NCBI GenBank assembly: GCA_014860445.1
Contig: JACZJT010000027.1
Coordinates: forward strand, 62,001 to 126,000
Reading direction: 5' to 3'
Length of the DNA: 64,000 nucleotides
Source: Burkholderiales bacterium
GTDB taxonomy: Bacteria; Pseudomonadota; Gammaproteobacteria; Burkholderiales; SG8-39
This document shows, piece after piece, positions 19,672 to 29,474 of this stretch (positions within the stretch are counted from its first letter, which is position 1; the number at the start of each line of letters is the position of its first letter). Both the position numbers and the translations under genes were made by a program. A model generated the notes under the pieces. It ran no database searches. It was given only the letters and a program-made list of their open reading frames with translations, and had not been told where the DNA came from.

Positions 19672-20124
19672 TCATCCCTGCTTCCAGGGCAGCCCGGCTG
19701 CCCGCCAGCCGCCCAGCAAATTGCGCTGGCCATTCGGGTCTTTGTCGCCCTCGAAGCCTTGCAGAATATTGTAGGCCCGACTGTAACCGTTCGCCGCGAG
19801 CGCGACGGCAGCGTGGTGCGAGCGCACGCCGCTGCGGCACAAAAGCATGACGGTCGCGTTTTTGTCCACCGATGCCTCGAATTCCGAGATGAAATCGAGA
19901 TTGCGATGGCTGTTCGGCCAGCGATTCCATTCGATCGCGACGCTGTCCGGTATTCGTCCGACACATTCCAGTTCCGCGCGGGAGCGAACGTCCACCAGTT
20001 TGCTTTCTGGCAGCGCGCACATTAATGCATGTGCTTCCTTGGGCAGCAGGGCGCCTGCGTAGGGCAGTTTCAGTTCCCGCCCGCGTTCGTGTGCTCTCGC
20101 GATTATTGCTTCTGGTGTTTCCAT
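19672..20124 (-). CDS. Rhodanese-domain protein
   Basis: A 150-residue single rhodanese domain with a short N-terminal helical extension (METPEAIIARAHERGRELKL). Landmarks are SKLVDVRSRAELECVGRIPD and the active-site loop LLCRSGVRSHHAA with catalytic Cys96. The ATG at complement 20122-20124 fits the family better than an upstream in-frame ATG at 20262, which would add a low-complexity 46-residue leader and reach into the glnA control region; neither has a strong ribosome-binding site. It is divergent from glnA. Specific sulfur acceptor unknown. Confidence 0.8.
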   Translation of the reverse strand: METPEAIIARAHERGRELKLPYAGALLPKEAHALMCALPESKLVDVRSRAELECVGRIPDSVAIEWNRWPNSHRNLDFISEFEASVDKNATVMLLCRSGVRSHHAAVALAANGYSRAYNILQGFEGDKDPNGQRNLLGGWRAAGLPWKQG

Positions 20125-20211
20125 GTCGGTATGCCCGTCGGACGGCCCTTGAGGGACCAAAGTATAGGCCGGAAGCGGGAAGGAGCGGGAATCGGGCGAC
20201 TGGATCGGCAT

Positions 20212-20258
20212 GGCACAACAATGGTGCATGTTTTTGTGTTTCGCACCAAACATGGGCG
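20212..20258 (+). promoter_or_regulatory. Two NtrC-type enhancer sites upstream of glnA
   Basis: GGCACAACAATGGTGCA (20212-20228) matches the NtrC dyad consensus TGCAC-N7-GTGCA in all but the flanks. A weaker second copy, CGCACCAAACATGGGCG (20242-20258), lies 30 bases further, about three helical turns, on the same helix face. They fall roughly 130 and 100 bases before the predicted start, close to the -140/-108 geometry of the enterobacterial glnAp2 enhancer. Confidence 0.65.
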
Positions 20259-20322
20259 TCACTGCGTGTATTCACAATCCGGGTTCCCTTATGGCACAAT
20301 GCTCTGCTCGTATTTCGTCCGA

Positions 20323-20338
20323 TGGCATGTTTTCTGCT
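20323..20338 (+). promoter_or_regulatory. Sigma-54 promoter of glnA
   Basis: TGGCATG-TTTT-CTGCT has the invariant GG (20324-20325) and GC (20336-20337) separated by exactly 10 bases, with two mismatches to the -24/-12 consensus TGGCACG-N4-TTGCT. Transcription would start near 20349, leaving a 48-base leader. The NtrC-like sites upstream and the ntrB-ntrC genes downstream support nitrogen-regulated control. Confidence 0.75.
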
Positions 20339-20396
20339 GTAATACCTCCGTATCCCGAAATCTATTGTCATTAACCGCTTCTTGAGGAGATTTTAA

Positions 20397-21812
20397 ATGG
20401 CTATGTCCCAGGCCGACGTACTGAAACAGATCAAGGACAAGGAGGTGAAGTTCGTCGATTTGCGTTTCACCGACACCAAAGGCAAAGAACAGCACGTGTC
20501 GGTTCCCGCCAAACAGTTCACCATGGAAAAGTTCGAAGACGGTCACGCCTTCGACGGCTCGTCGATCGCCGGCTGGAAGGGAATCGAGGCCTCCGACATG
20601 CTGCTCATGCCCGAGGCCGACACGGCACGCCTGGATCCGTTCACGGATGAAACCGTGCTGAACATCACTTGCGACGTGATCGAACCGTCCGATGGCAAGG
20701 GATACGATCGCGATCCGCGCTCGATCGCCAAGCGCGCAGAGGCCTACCTCAAGTCTACGGGCTTGGGCGACACCGCCTACTTCGGCCCGGAGCCCGAATT
20801 TTTCGTCTTTGATTCGGTGACCTGGAAAGTCGATATGTCCGGCTGCTTCGTGAAAATCGATTCCGAGGAAGCACCCTGGTCAAGCAGCAAGGAGTATGAA
20901 GGCGGCAACATGGCCCACCGCGCACCTGTGAAAGGCGGTTACTTTCCGGTACCGCCGGCGGATACACTGCAGGACATGCGCAATGCCATGTGCCTGGCGA
21001 TGGAGGCCCAGGGTGTGGAGGTAGAGGTTCATCACCACGAAGTCGCGGCGCCCGGCCAGTGCGAAATCGGCACCAAGTTTGAAAAGCTGGTAAAGCGCGC
21101 GGACTGGCTGCAGATCCTCAAGTACACGGTGTGGAACGTGGCTCACTCCTATGGCAAGACGGCCACCTTCATGCCCAAGCCGGTGGTCGGCGACAACGGT
21201 TCCGGCATGCACGTGCACCAGTCGGTGTGGAAGGGCGGCGAAAACATGTTCGCCGGCAACAAATACGCCGGCTTGTCCGATTTCGCGCTTTACTACATCG
21301 GCGGCATCATCAAGCACGCAAAGGCGCTGAACGCGATTACCAACCCCGGCACCAACTCCTACAAACGCCTGGTCCCCGGTTTCGAGGCGCCGATCAACCT
21401 CGCGTATTCGTCGCGCAATCGTTCGGCGGCCTGCCGCATTCCCTACGCCACCAACCCCAAGGGGCGTCGTGTGGAAGTGCGCTTCCCCGATCCGACCGCC
21501 AACCCTTATCTGTCTTTCGCCGCAATGCTGATGGCCGGATTGGACGGCGTGCAGAACAAGATCCACCCGGGGGATCCGATCGACAAGAATCTGTACGATT
21601 TGCCGGCTTCCCAGGCAAAGAAAGTACCGAATGTCTGCTCGTCGCTGGATATGGCGCTGGAACATCTGGCAAAGGATCATGAGTTCCTGACTCGCGGCGG
21701 CGTGTTTTCCGAGGCGATGATCGATGCCTATATCGGGCTCAAGCAGGAGGAGGTCACCCGGTTCCGCATGACCACTCACCCGCTGGAGTTCGATATGTAC
21801 TACAGCAGCTGA
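20397..21812 (+). CDS. glnA: Glutamine synthetase type I
   Basis: A 471-residue GS-I enzyme that condenses ammonia and glutamate with ATP, the entry point of nitrogen assimilation. Key motifs: [12 protein letters not shown] near residue 50, [27 protein letters not shown] (metal and substrate ligands), [10 protein letters not shown], and [20 protein letters not shown]. The C-terminal NLYDLP carries the tyrosine (about Tyr400) that GlnE adenylylates, so post-translational regulation is expected. The start follows GAGGAGATTTTAA; a second ATG two codons later is possible. Sigma-54 promoter upstream, terminator downstream, ntrBC beyond. Confidence 0.97.
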   Translation: MAMSQADVLKQIKDKEVKFVDLRFTDTKGKEQHVSVPAKQFTMEKFEDGHAFDGSSIAGWKGIEASDMLLMPEADTARLDPFTDETVLNITCDVIEPSDGKGYDRDPRSIAKRAEAYLKSTGLGDTAYFGPEPEFFVFDSVTWKVDMSGCFVKIDSEEAPWSSSKEYEGGNMAHRAPVKGGYFPVPPADTLQDMRNAMCLAMEAQGVEVEVHHHEVAAPGQCEIGTKFEKLVKRADWLQILKYTVWNVAHSYGKTATFMPKPVVGDNGSGMHVHQSVWKGGENMFAGNKYAGLSDFALYYIGGIIKHAKALNAITNPGTNSYKRLVPGFEAPINLAYSSRNRSAACRIPYATNPKGRRVEVRFPDPTANPYLSFAAMLMAGLDGVQNKIHPGDPIDKNLYDLPASQAKKVPNVCSSLDMALEHLAKDHEFLTRGGVFSEAMIDAYIGLKQEEVTRFRMTTHPLEFDMYYSS

Positions 21813-21827
21813 TCGACGCTTCCGTGC

Positions 21828-21860
21828 AAAAAAAAGGCGGGGACGTTCCCGCCTTTTTCC
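21828..21860 (+). terminator. Intrinsic terminator after glnA
   Basis: An A-tract, the stem AAAAAGGCGGG / CCCGCCTTTTT and a small loop form a strong hairpin flanked by T residues, 16 bases after the glnA stop. Confidence 0.88.
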
Positions 21861-21981
21861 ATCCCGATTCCGGGCCGGGCAGTCCGCTCTGGTCGACCGA
21901 TGTCTTAACCTTACAAAAACGATTTGAAATCAGCTGGATAATGGCATAGACTTAACCTTCATTCTGAATGACCTGGGTACT

Positions 21982-22473
21982 ATGCCACTACGCACCGCCC
22001 GAAGTATGAGCCTGATCGCTGCCCTCGCCAGCATGTTCTCGCTGCCTGCGCTGGGCGATACCTACAAGTGCGTAGACGCAAACGGCCGCGCCACTTACAC
22101 CAACATAAACGAGGAAATCCGCGGCAAGAACTGCACTTTTGTGAAAGGCGATAATGTTTCGGTGGTCCCCGCCATCAAGCCGGTGCAGAGCGCCAAACCG
22201 GGGCCGTCGCCACCGGGATTTCCCAAGGTGGATCCGGCGACCCAAAAAAACCGTGACGACGGAAGACGCAGAATTCTCGAAGGCGAATTGAGCAGCGAGG
22301 AGAAGGCGCTGATTGAGGCCAAGGCAGAGTTGACCCGACAGCAGTCAATTCGCAACGGCGACGAACGAAACTATCAACGCGTTCTCGACCGCTTGCAGAA
22401 GTACAAGGACGATGTGGAGCGGCACGATAAAAATGTCGCAGCTCTGAAAAGAGAGCTCGAAAACATCAAGTAA
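21982..22473 (+). CDS. DUF4124-type periplasmic protein with C-terminal coiled coil
   Basis: A 163-residue protein with a signal peptide (LIAALASMFSLPALG, cleavage before DTYKC). The segment DTYKCVDANGRATYTNI is the DUF4124 hallmark: a short beta domain with a conserved 'K-C/W-x-D-x-x-G-x-x-x-Y-T' pattern, found in many beta- and gammaproteobacterial envelope proteins. A Pro-rich linker follows, then a charged helical region (about residues 90-163) predicted to form a coiled coil. It lies between glnA and ntrB on the same strand, as often seen in betaproteobacteria. Function of the family is unknown. Confidence 0.8.
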   Translation: MPLRTARSMSLIAALASMFSLPALGDTYKCVDANGRATYTNINEEIRGKNCTFVKGDNVSVVPAIKPVQSAKPGPSPPGFPKVDPATQKNRDDGRRRILEGELSSEEKALIEAKAELTRQQSIRNGDERNYQRVLDRLQKYKDDVERHDKNVAALKRELENIK

Positions 22474-22546
22474 GCGGGTTGTTCGCCGGCGCGGCTTTTG
22501 TGCCGTGCAGCCCGGTCTTGCGTTCACTAACTCGCACTGACCCGAC

Positions 22547-23587
22547 ATGGCTACGAACCCTTATTCCGGCCTCGATCTGCTCGCTACCCCGGTCATTCTG
22601 GTAGACGACGAGTTGCGGGTCGCGCACGTGAATCCCGCGGCGGAAGACCTGTTTGCGCTCAGCTTGAGAAGCATATCCGGCCAGCTGCTGGCGCAGCTAT
22701 TCATCGATTCCGCCGAACTCACTGCGTGCCTGGAGGACGTCCTCGGGCAAAACTGGAGTTATACCGGGCGCGACCTGATCCTCACGCGACCGACGCAGGC
22801 GAGTCAGCATCTGAATTGTCTGGTCATGCCGATAGAGGATTCCGCCGTGCGGTTTCTGATCGAGTTTCGACCCATAGACCAGCAGCTTAAGCTGGCCCGC
22901 GAGCAGCGACAATTTGATCAGCAGCAGGCGAACCGCGAGCTCATACGCAACCTCGCGCACGAGATCAGAAACCCGCTTGGCGGTTTGCGCGGTTCTGCGC
23001 AATTACTTGAGCGCGAGTTGGAGCGGCCCGAGTTGCGCGAATATACCCAGGTCATCATCAAGGAGGCCGACCGGCTGCAGGCCTTGATGGATCGCTTGCT
23101 CACGCCGCATCGGCCGCCGAAATTTGCGGCACTGAACATCCACGAAGTGCTGGAACGGGTGCGGAGTCTGGTGCTGGCGGAATTCCCGGACCGCATCCGG
23201 ATCGAGCGCGACTACGACGCCAGCCTGCCCGACCTGCATGGCGACAAGGAGCAGCTGATCCAGGCGGTGCTCAATGTCGTGCGCAACGCGGCGCAGGCCC
23301 TCAACGGGACGGGGGAGATCGAATTGCGTACACGCGCCGCGCGCCAGGTGACGCTGGCCAAGCGACGCTACAAGCTGGCATTAGAATTGCAAGTGATAGA
23401 CAAGGGCCCGGGAATACCGGATGAGTTGCGCGAGCGGATTTTTTATCCCTTGGTATCGGGCCGAGACGGCGGTAGCGGACTGGGACTGACCTTGTCGCAG
23501 ACGTTCGTGCAGCATCACCATGGCACGATCGAATGCGACAGCGAGCCAGGCCGCACCTGCTTTACGATCATGCTGCCAATGGAGTAG
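22547..23587 (+). CDS. ntrB: Nitrogen regulation sensor kinase NtrB (NR-II)
   Basis: A 346-residue soluble histidine kinase. A PAS domain covers roughly residues 8-110 (TPVILVDDELRVAHVNPAAE), followed by the H-box NLAHEIRNPLGGLRGSAQLL with phospho-acceptor His138, and an ATPase domain with DKGPGIPDELRERIF and a GGSGLGLTLSQ G2 box. The lack of membrane segments fits NtrB, which is controlled by PII protein. It phosphorylates or dephosphorylates NtrC according to nitrogen status. Adjacent to ntrC with an 85-base gap and near glnA, its classical target. Confidence 0.94.
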   Translation: MATNPYSGLDLLATPVILVDDELRVAHVNPAAEDLFALSLRSISGQLLAQLFIDSAELTACLEDVLGQNWSYTGRDLILTRPTQASQHLNCLVMPIEDSAVRFLIEFRPIDQQLKLAREQRQFDQQQANRELIRNLAHEIRNPLGGLRGSAQLLERELERPELREYTQVIIKEADRLQALMDRLLTPHRPPKFAALNIHEVLERVRSLVLAEFPDRIRIERDYDASLPDLHGDKEQLIQAVLNVVRNAAQALNGTGEIELRTRAARQVTLAKRRYKLALELQVIDKGPGIPDELRERIFYPLVSGRDGGSGLGLTLSQTFVQHHHGTIECDSEPGRTCFTIMLPME

Positions 23588-23672
23588 AGGGGCGATGGAC
23601 CACGAGTAACGGCCGAGAGCGGGGTTTCCCGCGTCCGACTGTCCTCGATGTTTCATTGACCACCACCAAAAT

Positions 23673-25082
23673 ATGAAACCAGTCTGGGTCATAGACGACG
23701 ATCGCTCGATACGCTGGGTGTTTGAAAAGGCGCTGGCGCGCGAGGACATCCCGTACAAGACATTCGCCACGACGCAGGAAGCGCTCGATGCACTAAAACA
23801 GGGCGTGCCGCAAGTGCTGGTGTCCGATATTCGCATGCCCGGCGCCTCGGGTCTGGAACTGTTGCAAAGCGTCAAGCAAAGTCATCCCGGCCTGCCGATC
23901 ATCATCATGACCGCTTATTCGGATCTCGAATCGGCGGTCGCGGCCTTTCAGGGCGGCGCGTTCGAATACCTGCCCAAGCCGTTTGACGTGGATCAGGCGG
24001 TCGCGTTGATCCGCCGCGCAATCGGCGAGAGCATGCGCGAGGCCGAGGGCGAGGTGGCGCGCGAGACCCCGCCCGAGATACTCGGTCAGGCGCCTTCGAT
24101 GCAGGAAGTATTCCGCGCGATCGGCAGGCTGTCCCAGTCCAATGCAACCGTTCTCATTACCGGCGAATCCGGCACCGGCAAAGAACTGGTGGCACTGGCC
24201 TTGCATCGCCACTCCAGCCGCGCGGCAAAGCCCTTCGTGGCCATCAATACGGCGGCCATGCCCAAGGATCTGCTCGAGTCGGAATTGTTCGGTCACGAGC
24301 GCGGTGCGTTTACGGGCGCACAGGCGATGCGTCGCGGACGCTTCGAGCAGGCCGAGGGCGGCACCCTGTTTCTGGATGAAATAGGCGATATGCCGGCGGA
24401 ACTGCAGACCCGCCTGCTGCGCGTGCTCTCCGACGGACAGTTTTATCGCGTCGGCGGTCATCAGCCGATCAAGGCCAATGTCAGGGTCATCGCGGCCACG
24501 CACCAGGACCTGGAAGAGCGCGTGCGCCAGGGTTTGTTCCGCGAAGACCTGTTTCACCGCCTCAACGTGATCCGCTTGCGTCTGCCGAGCCTGCGCGAGC
24601 GGCGCGAGGACATCGGTTTGCTGGCCAAACACTTCCTTGTGAAGAGCGCGCAGCAACTTGGCGTAGAGGCGAAGCGGCTGTCGGTTGAAGCTATGGACTA
24701 TCTGGCTGTGCAGGATTTTCCCGGCAATGTGCGCCAACTCGAAAACTTGTGCCACTGGCTGACCGTCATGGCGGCGACGCAGGCTATTGAAATATCCGAC
24801 CTGCCACCGGAATTGAAACCGGGAGGCGGCACGGCGGCGGAATCGGATTGGGTATCTGCGCTTGAGCGCGAGGTGGAGCGCGCATTCGCGGGCGGCGAGA
24901 CGGCGATTCTGGACAAGTTTTCTCAAGCGTTCGAAAAAGCCGTCATTGGAACGGCGCTGGCGCGGACCGGAGGTCGGCGCATCGAGGCAGCCAACCTGCT
25001 GGGCATGGGGCGCAATACGATCACACGGAAGATCGCCGAGTTGCGGCTGGACGCCAAAAGCGGGGCGGACGAAGCTGTCTGA
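23673..25082 (+). CDS. ntrC: Nitrogen regulation response regulator NtrC (sigma-54 activator)
   Basis: A 469-residue three-domain activator: receiver ([17 protein letters not shown], phospho-acceptor Asp52 in VSDIRMPG), AAA+ ATPase with Walker A GESGTGKE, the sigma-54 contact loop GAFTGA, and Walker [10 protein letters not shown], and a Fis-type DNA-binding C-terminus ([20 protein letters not shown]). Phospho-NtrC binds paired dyads such as those at 20212-20258 and drives open-complex formation at sigma-54 promoters. Follows ntrB on the same strand. Confidence 0.96.
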   Translation: MKPVWVIDDDRSIRWVFEKALAREDIPYKTFATTQEALDALKQGVPQVLVSDIRMPGASGLELLQSVKQSHPGLPIIIMTAYSDLESAVAAFQGGAFEYLPKPFDVDQAVALIRRAIGESMREAEGEVARETPPEILGQAPSMQEVFRAIGRLSQSNATVLITGESGTGKELVALALHRHSSRAAKPFVAINTAAMPKDLLESELFGHERGAFTGAQAMRRGRFEQAEGGTLFLDEIGDMPAELQTRLLRVLSDGQFYRVGGHQPIKANVRVIAATHQDLEERVRQGLFREDLFHRLNVIRLRLPSLRERREDIGLLAKHFLVKSAQQLGVEAKRLSVEAMDYLAVQDFPGNVRQLENLCHWLTVMAATQAIEISDLPPELKPGGGTAAESDWVSALEREVERAFAGGETAILDKFSQAFEKAVIGTALARTGGRRIEAANLLGMGRNTITRKIAELRLDAKSGADEAV

Positions 25083-25210
25083 GCCAAAGTCAGGGCTATC
25101 GTACGGTCTGCAATGCCGTAATCCGGAATGCAATTCGTATTGCGGAATGATCCACGGGGCAATAAAATAAGTCCCTTTTTCCCCGCAATCCGCAACCTGG
25201 AGTCCCACTA

Positions 25211-26806
25211 ATGAGCGAGAAATTTCCCGGCGGCGTGGAAATCCACGGCCCCATCACCCCGGAATTTGCCGAGATTCTGACACCGGAGGCCGTGGCGTTT
25301 GTCGCCAAGCTGTGCCGGAAATTCGAGGCGCGTCGCCAGGAACTGCTGGCCGCACGCACGGTGCGACAGAAGGAATTCGACGCCGGAAAAATGCCGGATT
25401 TCCTGCCGCAGACTGCAAATATCCGCAGTTCCGAGTGGACAGTCGCGCCGCAGCCCGCCGACATGCTCGACCGACGCGTCGAAATCACCGGGCCCACCGC
25501 GCGCAAGATGGTGATCAACGCGCTCAACTGCGGCGCATCAGTGTTCATGGCGGATTTCGAGGATGCGGACACGCCGACCTGGCATAACATGATGGACGGC
25601 CAGATCAATCTGCGCGACGCGGTGCGGCGCACCATTGCGTTGGACCAGGACGGCAAGAAATACAAACTGAATGACAAGACCGCGGTGCTGATGGCGCGGC
25701 CGCGCGGCTGGCATTTGAACGAAAAGCATATGCTGATCGACGGCAAACCGGTTTCAGGCAGCATCTTCGATTTCGGCCTCTATTTTTTCCACAACGCCAA
25801 AGAACTGCTCAAGCGCGGCACCGGCCCGTATTACTATCTCCCCAAGCTCGAATCCCATCTCGAGGCGAGGTTGTGGAACGACGTGTTCGTGATGGCGCAA
25901 TACGAACTCGACGTGCCGCAGGGTTCGATACGCGGGACGGTCCTCATCGAAACCATCCTCGCTTCGTTCGAAATGGACGAGATCCTGTGGGAACTGCGTG
26001 ACCATTCCGCCGGCCTGAACATCGGTCGCTGGGACTATATGTTCTCCTGCATCAAGAAATTCCGTTCGCACCAGGAGTTCTGCCTTGCCGACCGGGTGCA
26101 CGTTCGGATGACCGCGCGCTTCATGCGCGCCTACGCGCTGCTGCTGGTGAAGACCTGCCACAAGCGCCATGCTCCCGCGATGGGCGGAATGGCGGCGCAA
26201 ATTCCGATCAAGAACGATCCGGCGGCGAACGACGCGGCGATGGCGAAAGTGCGCGAAGACAAGCTGCGCGAAGTGACCGACGGCTGTGACGGCACCTGGG
26301 TCGCGCATCCCGGCCTGGTGCCGGTCGCCAAAGCCGTGTTCGACCAGTACATGCCCGGCGCCAACCAGTACGACCGGCAGCGTCCGGAAGTGAACATCAC
26401 GGCGAAAGAACTGCTCGACTTCGAGCCGGAAACGCCGATTACGGAAGGCGGGCTGCGCTACAACATTTCGGTCGGCATCCAGTACCTTGGCGCCTGGCTC
26501 GCCGGCAACGGCTGCGTGCCTGTGTACAACCTGATGGAGGATGCGGCGACTGCGGAAATTTCGCGCTCACAGATCTGGCAGTGGATCCGCTCTCCCAAGG
26601 GCGTGCTCGAAGACGGCCGCAAGGTGACCAAGGAATTGTTCCGCAGCCTGCTCGCCGAAGAACTGCCCAAGGTAAAAGCCGAGTTGGGCGAGGAGGGGTG
26701 GAAGTCGGGCAAATACGAACTGGCCGCGGAACTGTTCGCGAAAATCACCACCGACGACAATTACGTCGAGTTCCTGACCCTGCCGGCGTACGATCTGATC
26801 GACTGA
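25211..26806 (+). CDS. aceB: Malate synthase A
   Basis: A 531-residue malate synthase, condensing glyoxylate and acetyl-CoA to malate in the glyoxylate bypass. Length and motifs match isoform A rather than the longer isoform [33 protein letters not shown] (with the catalytic arginine), [33 protein letters not shown], and [15 protein letters not shown] with the C-terminal catalytic Asp region. Preceded by CTGGAG seven or eight bases before ATG. No isocitrate lyase gene in the window. It is convergent with xthA across a palindromic terminator. Confidence 0.95.
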   Translation: MSEKFPGGVEIHGPITPEFAEILTPEAVAFVAKLCRKFEARRQELLAARTVRQKEFDAGKMPDFLPQTANIRSSEWTVAPQPADMLDRRVEITGPTARKMVINALNCGASVFMADFEDADTPTWHNMMDGQINLRDAVRRTIALDQDGKKYKLNDKTAVLMARPRGWHLNEKHMLIDGKPVSGSIFDFGLYFFHNAKELLKRGTGPYYYLPKLESHLEARLWNDVFVMAQYELDVPQGSIRGTVLIETILASFEMDEILWELRDHSAGLNIGRWDYMFSCIKKFRSHQEFCLADRVHVRMTARFMRAYALLLVKTCHKRHAPAMGGMAAQIPIKNDPAANDAAMAKVREDKLREVTDGCDGTWVAHPGLVPVAKAVFDQYMPGANQYDRQRPEVNITAKELLDFEPETPITEGGLRYNISVGIQYLGAWLAGNGCVPVYNLMEDAATAEISRSQIWQWIRSPKGVLEDGRKVTKELFRSLLAEELPKVKAELGEEGWKSGKYELAAELFAKITTDDNYVEFLTLPAYDLID

Positions 26807-26827
26807 GCGGCTTCTTGCGCCAATTGG

Positions 26828-26850
26828 ACGCCGGGCATGCCCGGCGTTTT
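26828..26850. terminator. Bidirectional terminator between aceB and xthA
   Basis: ACGCCGGGCATGCCCGGCGT is a perfect 20-base palindrome followed by TTTT on the plus strand, located in the 47-base gap between the two convergent genes. Confidence 0.8.
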
Positions 26851-26853
26851 CAT

Positions 26854-27621
26854 TTAGATGTTGATGTCGGCGACTACCGGTGCATGATCGGACGGGCGTT
26901 CGTTGCGGCGCGGCTCCAGGTCGATCCAGCTTGCGGTGCAATTCGCGCTGAGTTCCCGGCTGAGCAGAATATGATCGATGCGTAGACCCAGGTTGCGTTT
27001 GAATCCGTTCATGCGGTAATCCCACCAGCTAAAGGATTTCTCCGCCTGTTCGAACTGGCGAAAACTGTCGCTGAAACCCAGCCCGATCAGGCGGTGAAAG
27101 GCCTCGCGCTCCGGCGGGCTAACCAGAACATTGCCTTCCCAGGCCTTGGGATCGTGTACGTCGCGGTCCTCCGGGGCGATGTTGTAGTCCCCCAGCACCG
27201 CAAGCCGCGGGTGCCGAGCCAGTTCCTGTTCCAGCCAATGGGAGAAGGCTGCGAGCCAAGCGAGCTTGTAGCGGTATTTGTCAGAATCCGGACTCTGGCC
27301 GTTGGGTACATAGGCGCACACCAGGCGCACGCCATCCACATCAGCGCTGATGATTCTGCGCTGCGGGTCATCGAAACCTGCGATCCCCGGTGCAATATCT
27401 GCGGCCGGCTTCCGGCTCAGGATCGCGACTCCGTTATAGGTTTTCTGGCCCGAATATGCGGCGCAGTAGCCGGCCGCCTCGATCGCCGCGACCGGGAAAT
27501 TCGCGTCCTCCATCTTGAGTTCCTGCAGACACAGCGCATCCGGTTCGTGCTTCGCCAACCAGTCCAGAACCTGCGGCAAGCGCACTTTGAGCGAGTTGAC
27601 GTTCCAGCTTGCGATCCGCAT
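26854..27621 (-). CDS. xthA: Exodeoxyribonuclease III
   Basis: A 255-residue AP endonuclease/3'-5' exonuclease of the EEP superfamily, acting in base-excision repair. Motifs in order: [20 protein letters not shown] at the N-terminus, [13 protein letters not shown] with the metal-binding glutamate, [22 protein letters not shown], and the C-terminal [13 protein letters not shown] and [11 protein letters not shown] with the catalytic His. Length is normal. Divergent from the haem-sensor kinase gene across a 224-base gap. Confidence 0.95.
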   Translation of the reverse strand: MRIASWNVNSLKVRLPQVLDWLAKHEPDALCLQELKMEDANFPVAAIEAAGYCAAYSGQKTYNGVAILSRKPAADIAPGIAGFDDPQRRIISADVDGVRLVCAYVPNGQSPDSDKYRYKLAWLAAFSHWLEQELARHPRLAVLGDYNIAPEDRDVHDPKAWEGNVLVSPPEREAFHRLIGLGFSDSFRQFEQAEKSFSWWDYRMNGFKRNLGLRIDHILLSRELSANCTASWIDLEPRRNERPSDHAPVVADINI

Positions 27622-27686
27622 AGGGAGATTATCTCGTTGTATTGCTGACGCATTGTACCCGCTGCCCGAATCTCCCTCTCCCGAGT

Positions 27687-27734
27687 TTGATGCCGGTCAA
27701 ACTTGCTGCATTGCGGAACTGCTAACCTTATGAT
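27687..27734 (+). promoter_or_regulatory. FNR/Anr-type box and possible promoter of the sensor-kinase operon
   Basis: TTGATGCCGGTCAA (27687-27700) matches the FNR/Anr consensus TTGAT-N4-ATCAA with one mismatch. A TATGAT hexamer at 27729-27734 is a good -10; this places the box centre about 47 bases upstream of the start, six bases more than the ideal class II spacing. The 224-base gap between xthA and the kinase holds no other recognisable feature. Confidence 0.5.
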
Positions 27735-27845
27735 TCTCGTAATACTTGGCTCGATTGCACAGCTTAAGCACCTTGGCTATGACTTTTTCCCGCCGCGCAG
27801 GCGCGCGCTGCATTTCCACGCACTTCAAAGACGGTTAGGGCCGGG

Positions 27846-29474
27846 ATGCAATCGAAAACCCTAAAGTTCAAGGTCGTCTTCTATCTGGCCGTAGCGTTGA
27901 CGCTGGCGATGCTGATCTTTATCGCCCTCGTCGTCCGGCACCAGCGCGATGAGTTGCTGCGCGAAGCAATTGAGCACGTCGGCCAGATTTCGGACGTCAT
28001 CAAGAAAAGCACCCACTTCGCCATGCTTGCCAACCAGCCGACCTATGTGGACAGCATCATCAAGGATGTGGGCAGCCACGGGAATCTGGAGAAAGTCAGG
28101 ATACTGGCCAAGGACGGCACCATTATTCACTCCACTTACCAGGCCGAACTCGGCTCAACGGTGGACCGCAAAGCCGAAGGCTGCGTCCTTTGCCACCGCA
28201 GCGATGCGCCGCTGGAGCCGATTCCGCAGACCCAGCGCACGCGGCTCTTTTCCACGCCGGACGGACGGCCGAGGCTGGGGGCGATGGACGTGATTCGCAA
28301 CGAACCCTCCTGCTATACCGCGAACTGTCATGTGCACAGCAAGGCGCAATCGGTACTGGGCGTCCTCGACATCGTCTATTCGCTTGATGACCTTGATCGA
28401 AAGATGCGCATCAACGCGATCAACATGGTTCTGCTGTCAATCGGATTCATCATCATCGCCGCCCTCAGCGTGGGGTTTTTCGTGCACCGACTGGTCTATG
28501 TGCCCCTGCGCGATTTGGAGGCTGGAGCCAGGCGACTGTCTTCTGGAAATCTGGACGAGACCATCCCGGTGCGCAGCCAGGATGAATTCGGCCAACTGGC
28601 GGGTTCGTTCAATTCCATGACCGTGGCGCTGCGCAATTCCCAGGCGGAACTGCGCGAATGGGGCCACACGCTGGAACAGAAGGTCGAGAAGCGAACGCAG
28701 GAATTGCGTATCGCCGAGGCCGAAACCGCGCGCACCGAGAAACTGGCATCGGTCGGCCTGCTTGCGGCCGGGATCGCGCACGAACTGAACAACCCGCTTA
28801 CCGGGGTGCTTACCTTCACCACCTTGTTGCGCAAAAAAATGCCGGAGGGAACCCCGGACGCCGAAGATCTCGATCTGGTAATCCGGGAAACCAAACGCTG
28901 CGCGACCATCATCAGGCGGCTCCTGGATTTCGCGCGGGAAAAAACCCCGGAGAAGAGTTTTGCCGATCTCAACCAGGTGATCGAAGACACGGCGCGGATT
29001 GTCGAGCGGCCCGCGTCATTTCGAGATATTGAAATTGCCATGAATCTCGACCCGAACCTGCCGCAGGTCTGGGTTGATGCCGACCTGATCAAGCAGGTCA
29101 TCATGAACATGTTGGTCAACGCCCAGCATGCGATCGAGCACGAAGGCAATATTACGGTTCGCAGCCGCCTGTTTCCGCAGCCGCGGAGTCCCGAGCCGGG
29201 AATGGAGCCGGTGAACATGGTGGAAATCTCCGTGATCGATACAGGATGCGGTATTCCGGAAAAAAACCTCAAGCGGATTTTCGATCCGTTTTTCACGTCG
29301 AAAGAAGTGGGCAAGGGCACCGGGCTGGGCTTGTCGGTGAGTCATGGGATCGTAAGGGCCCACGGCGGGGCCATCGAGGTGGAAAGCGTCGTCGGAAGCG
29401 GGTCAACCTTCCGCATTTATTTGCCCGTGGAACCTCCCGCGGGCGAGGCGCAAAGCAGCAGGAGCTATCAATGA
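27846..29474 (+). CDS. Haem-c sensor histidine kinase (first copy)
   Basis: A 542-residue membrane kinase. TM1 is about residues 9-30, TM2 about 192-213, with a 160-residue periplasmic domain between them. That domain holds a c-type haem motif CVLCH (113-117) and a second CX4CH motif, CYTANCH (156-162), the spacing known from cytochromes c3. After TM2 come HAMP (214-266), a coiled coil, HisKA with phospho-acceptor His312 in AGIAHELNNPLTG, and an ATPase domain with DTGCGI (465-470) and GTGLGL (491-496). It overlaps the sigma-54 activator gene by 4 bases, so the two form a pair. A redox-, oxygen- or NO-sensing role through periplasmic haem is inference. A paralogue is encoded at 35582. Confidence 0.85.
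   Translation: MQSKTLKFKVVFYLAVALTLAMLIFIALVVRHQRDELLREAIEHVGQISDVIKKSTHFAMLANQPTYVDSIIKDVGSHGNLEKVRILAKDGTIIHSTYQAELGSTVDRKAEGCVLCHRSDAPLEPIPQTQRTRLFSTPDGRPRLGAMDVIRNEPSCYTANCHVHSKAQSVLGVLDIVYSLDDLDRKMRINAINMVLLSIGFIIIAALSVGFFVHRLVYVPLRDLEAGARRLSSGNLDETIPVRSQDEFGQLAGSFNSMTVALRNSQAELREWGHTLEQKVEKRTQELRIAEAETARTEKLASVGLLAAGIAHELNNPLTGVLTFTTLLRKKMPEGTPDAEDLDLVIRETKRCATIIRRLLDFAREKTPEKSFADLNQVIEDTARIVERPASFRDIEIAMNLDPNLPQVWVDADLIKQVIMNMLVNAQHAIEHEGNITVRSRLFPQPRSPEPGMEPVNMVEISVIDTGCGIPEKNLKRIFDPFFTSKEVGKGTGLGLSVSHGIVRAHGGAIEVESVVGSGSTFRIYLPVEPPAGEAQSSRSYQ

Noticed and set aside
20290-20308. TGGCAC-containing stretch as a sigma-54 promoter for glnA
   Set aside because: Its GG and GC pairs are separated by 11 rather than 10 bases; the element at 20323 has exact spacing.
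23793-25208. 471-codon minus-strand frame opposite ntrC
   Set aside because: Antisense shadow of a strongly conserved gene; composition is atypical and no motif is seen.
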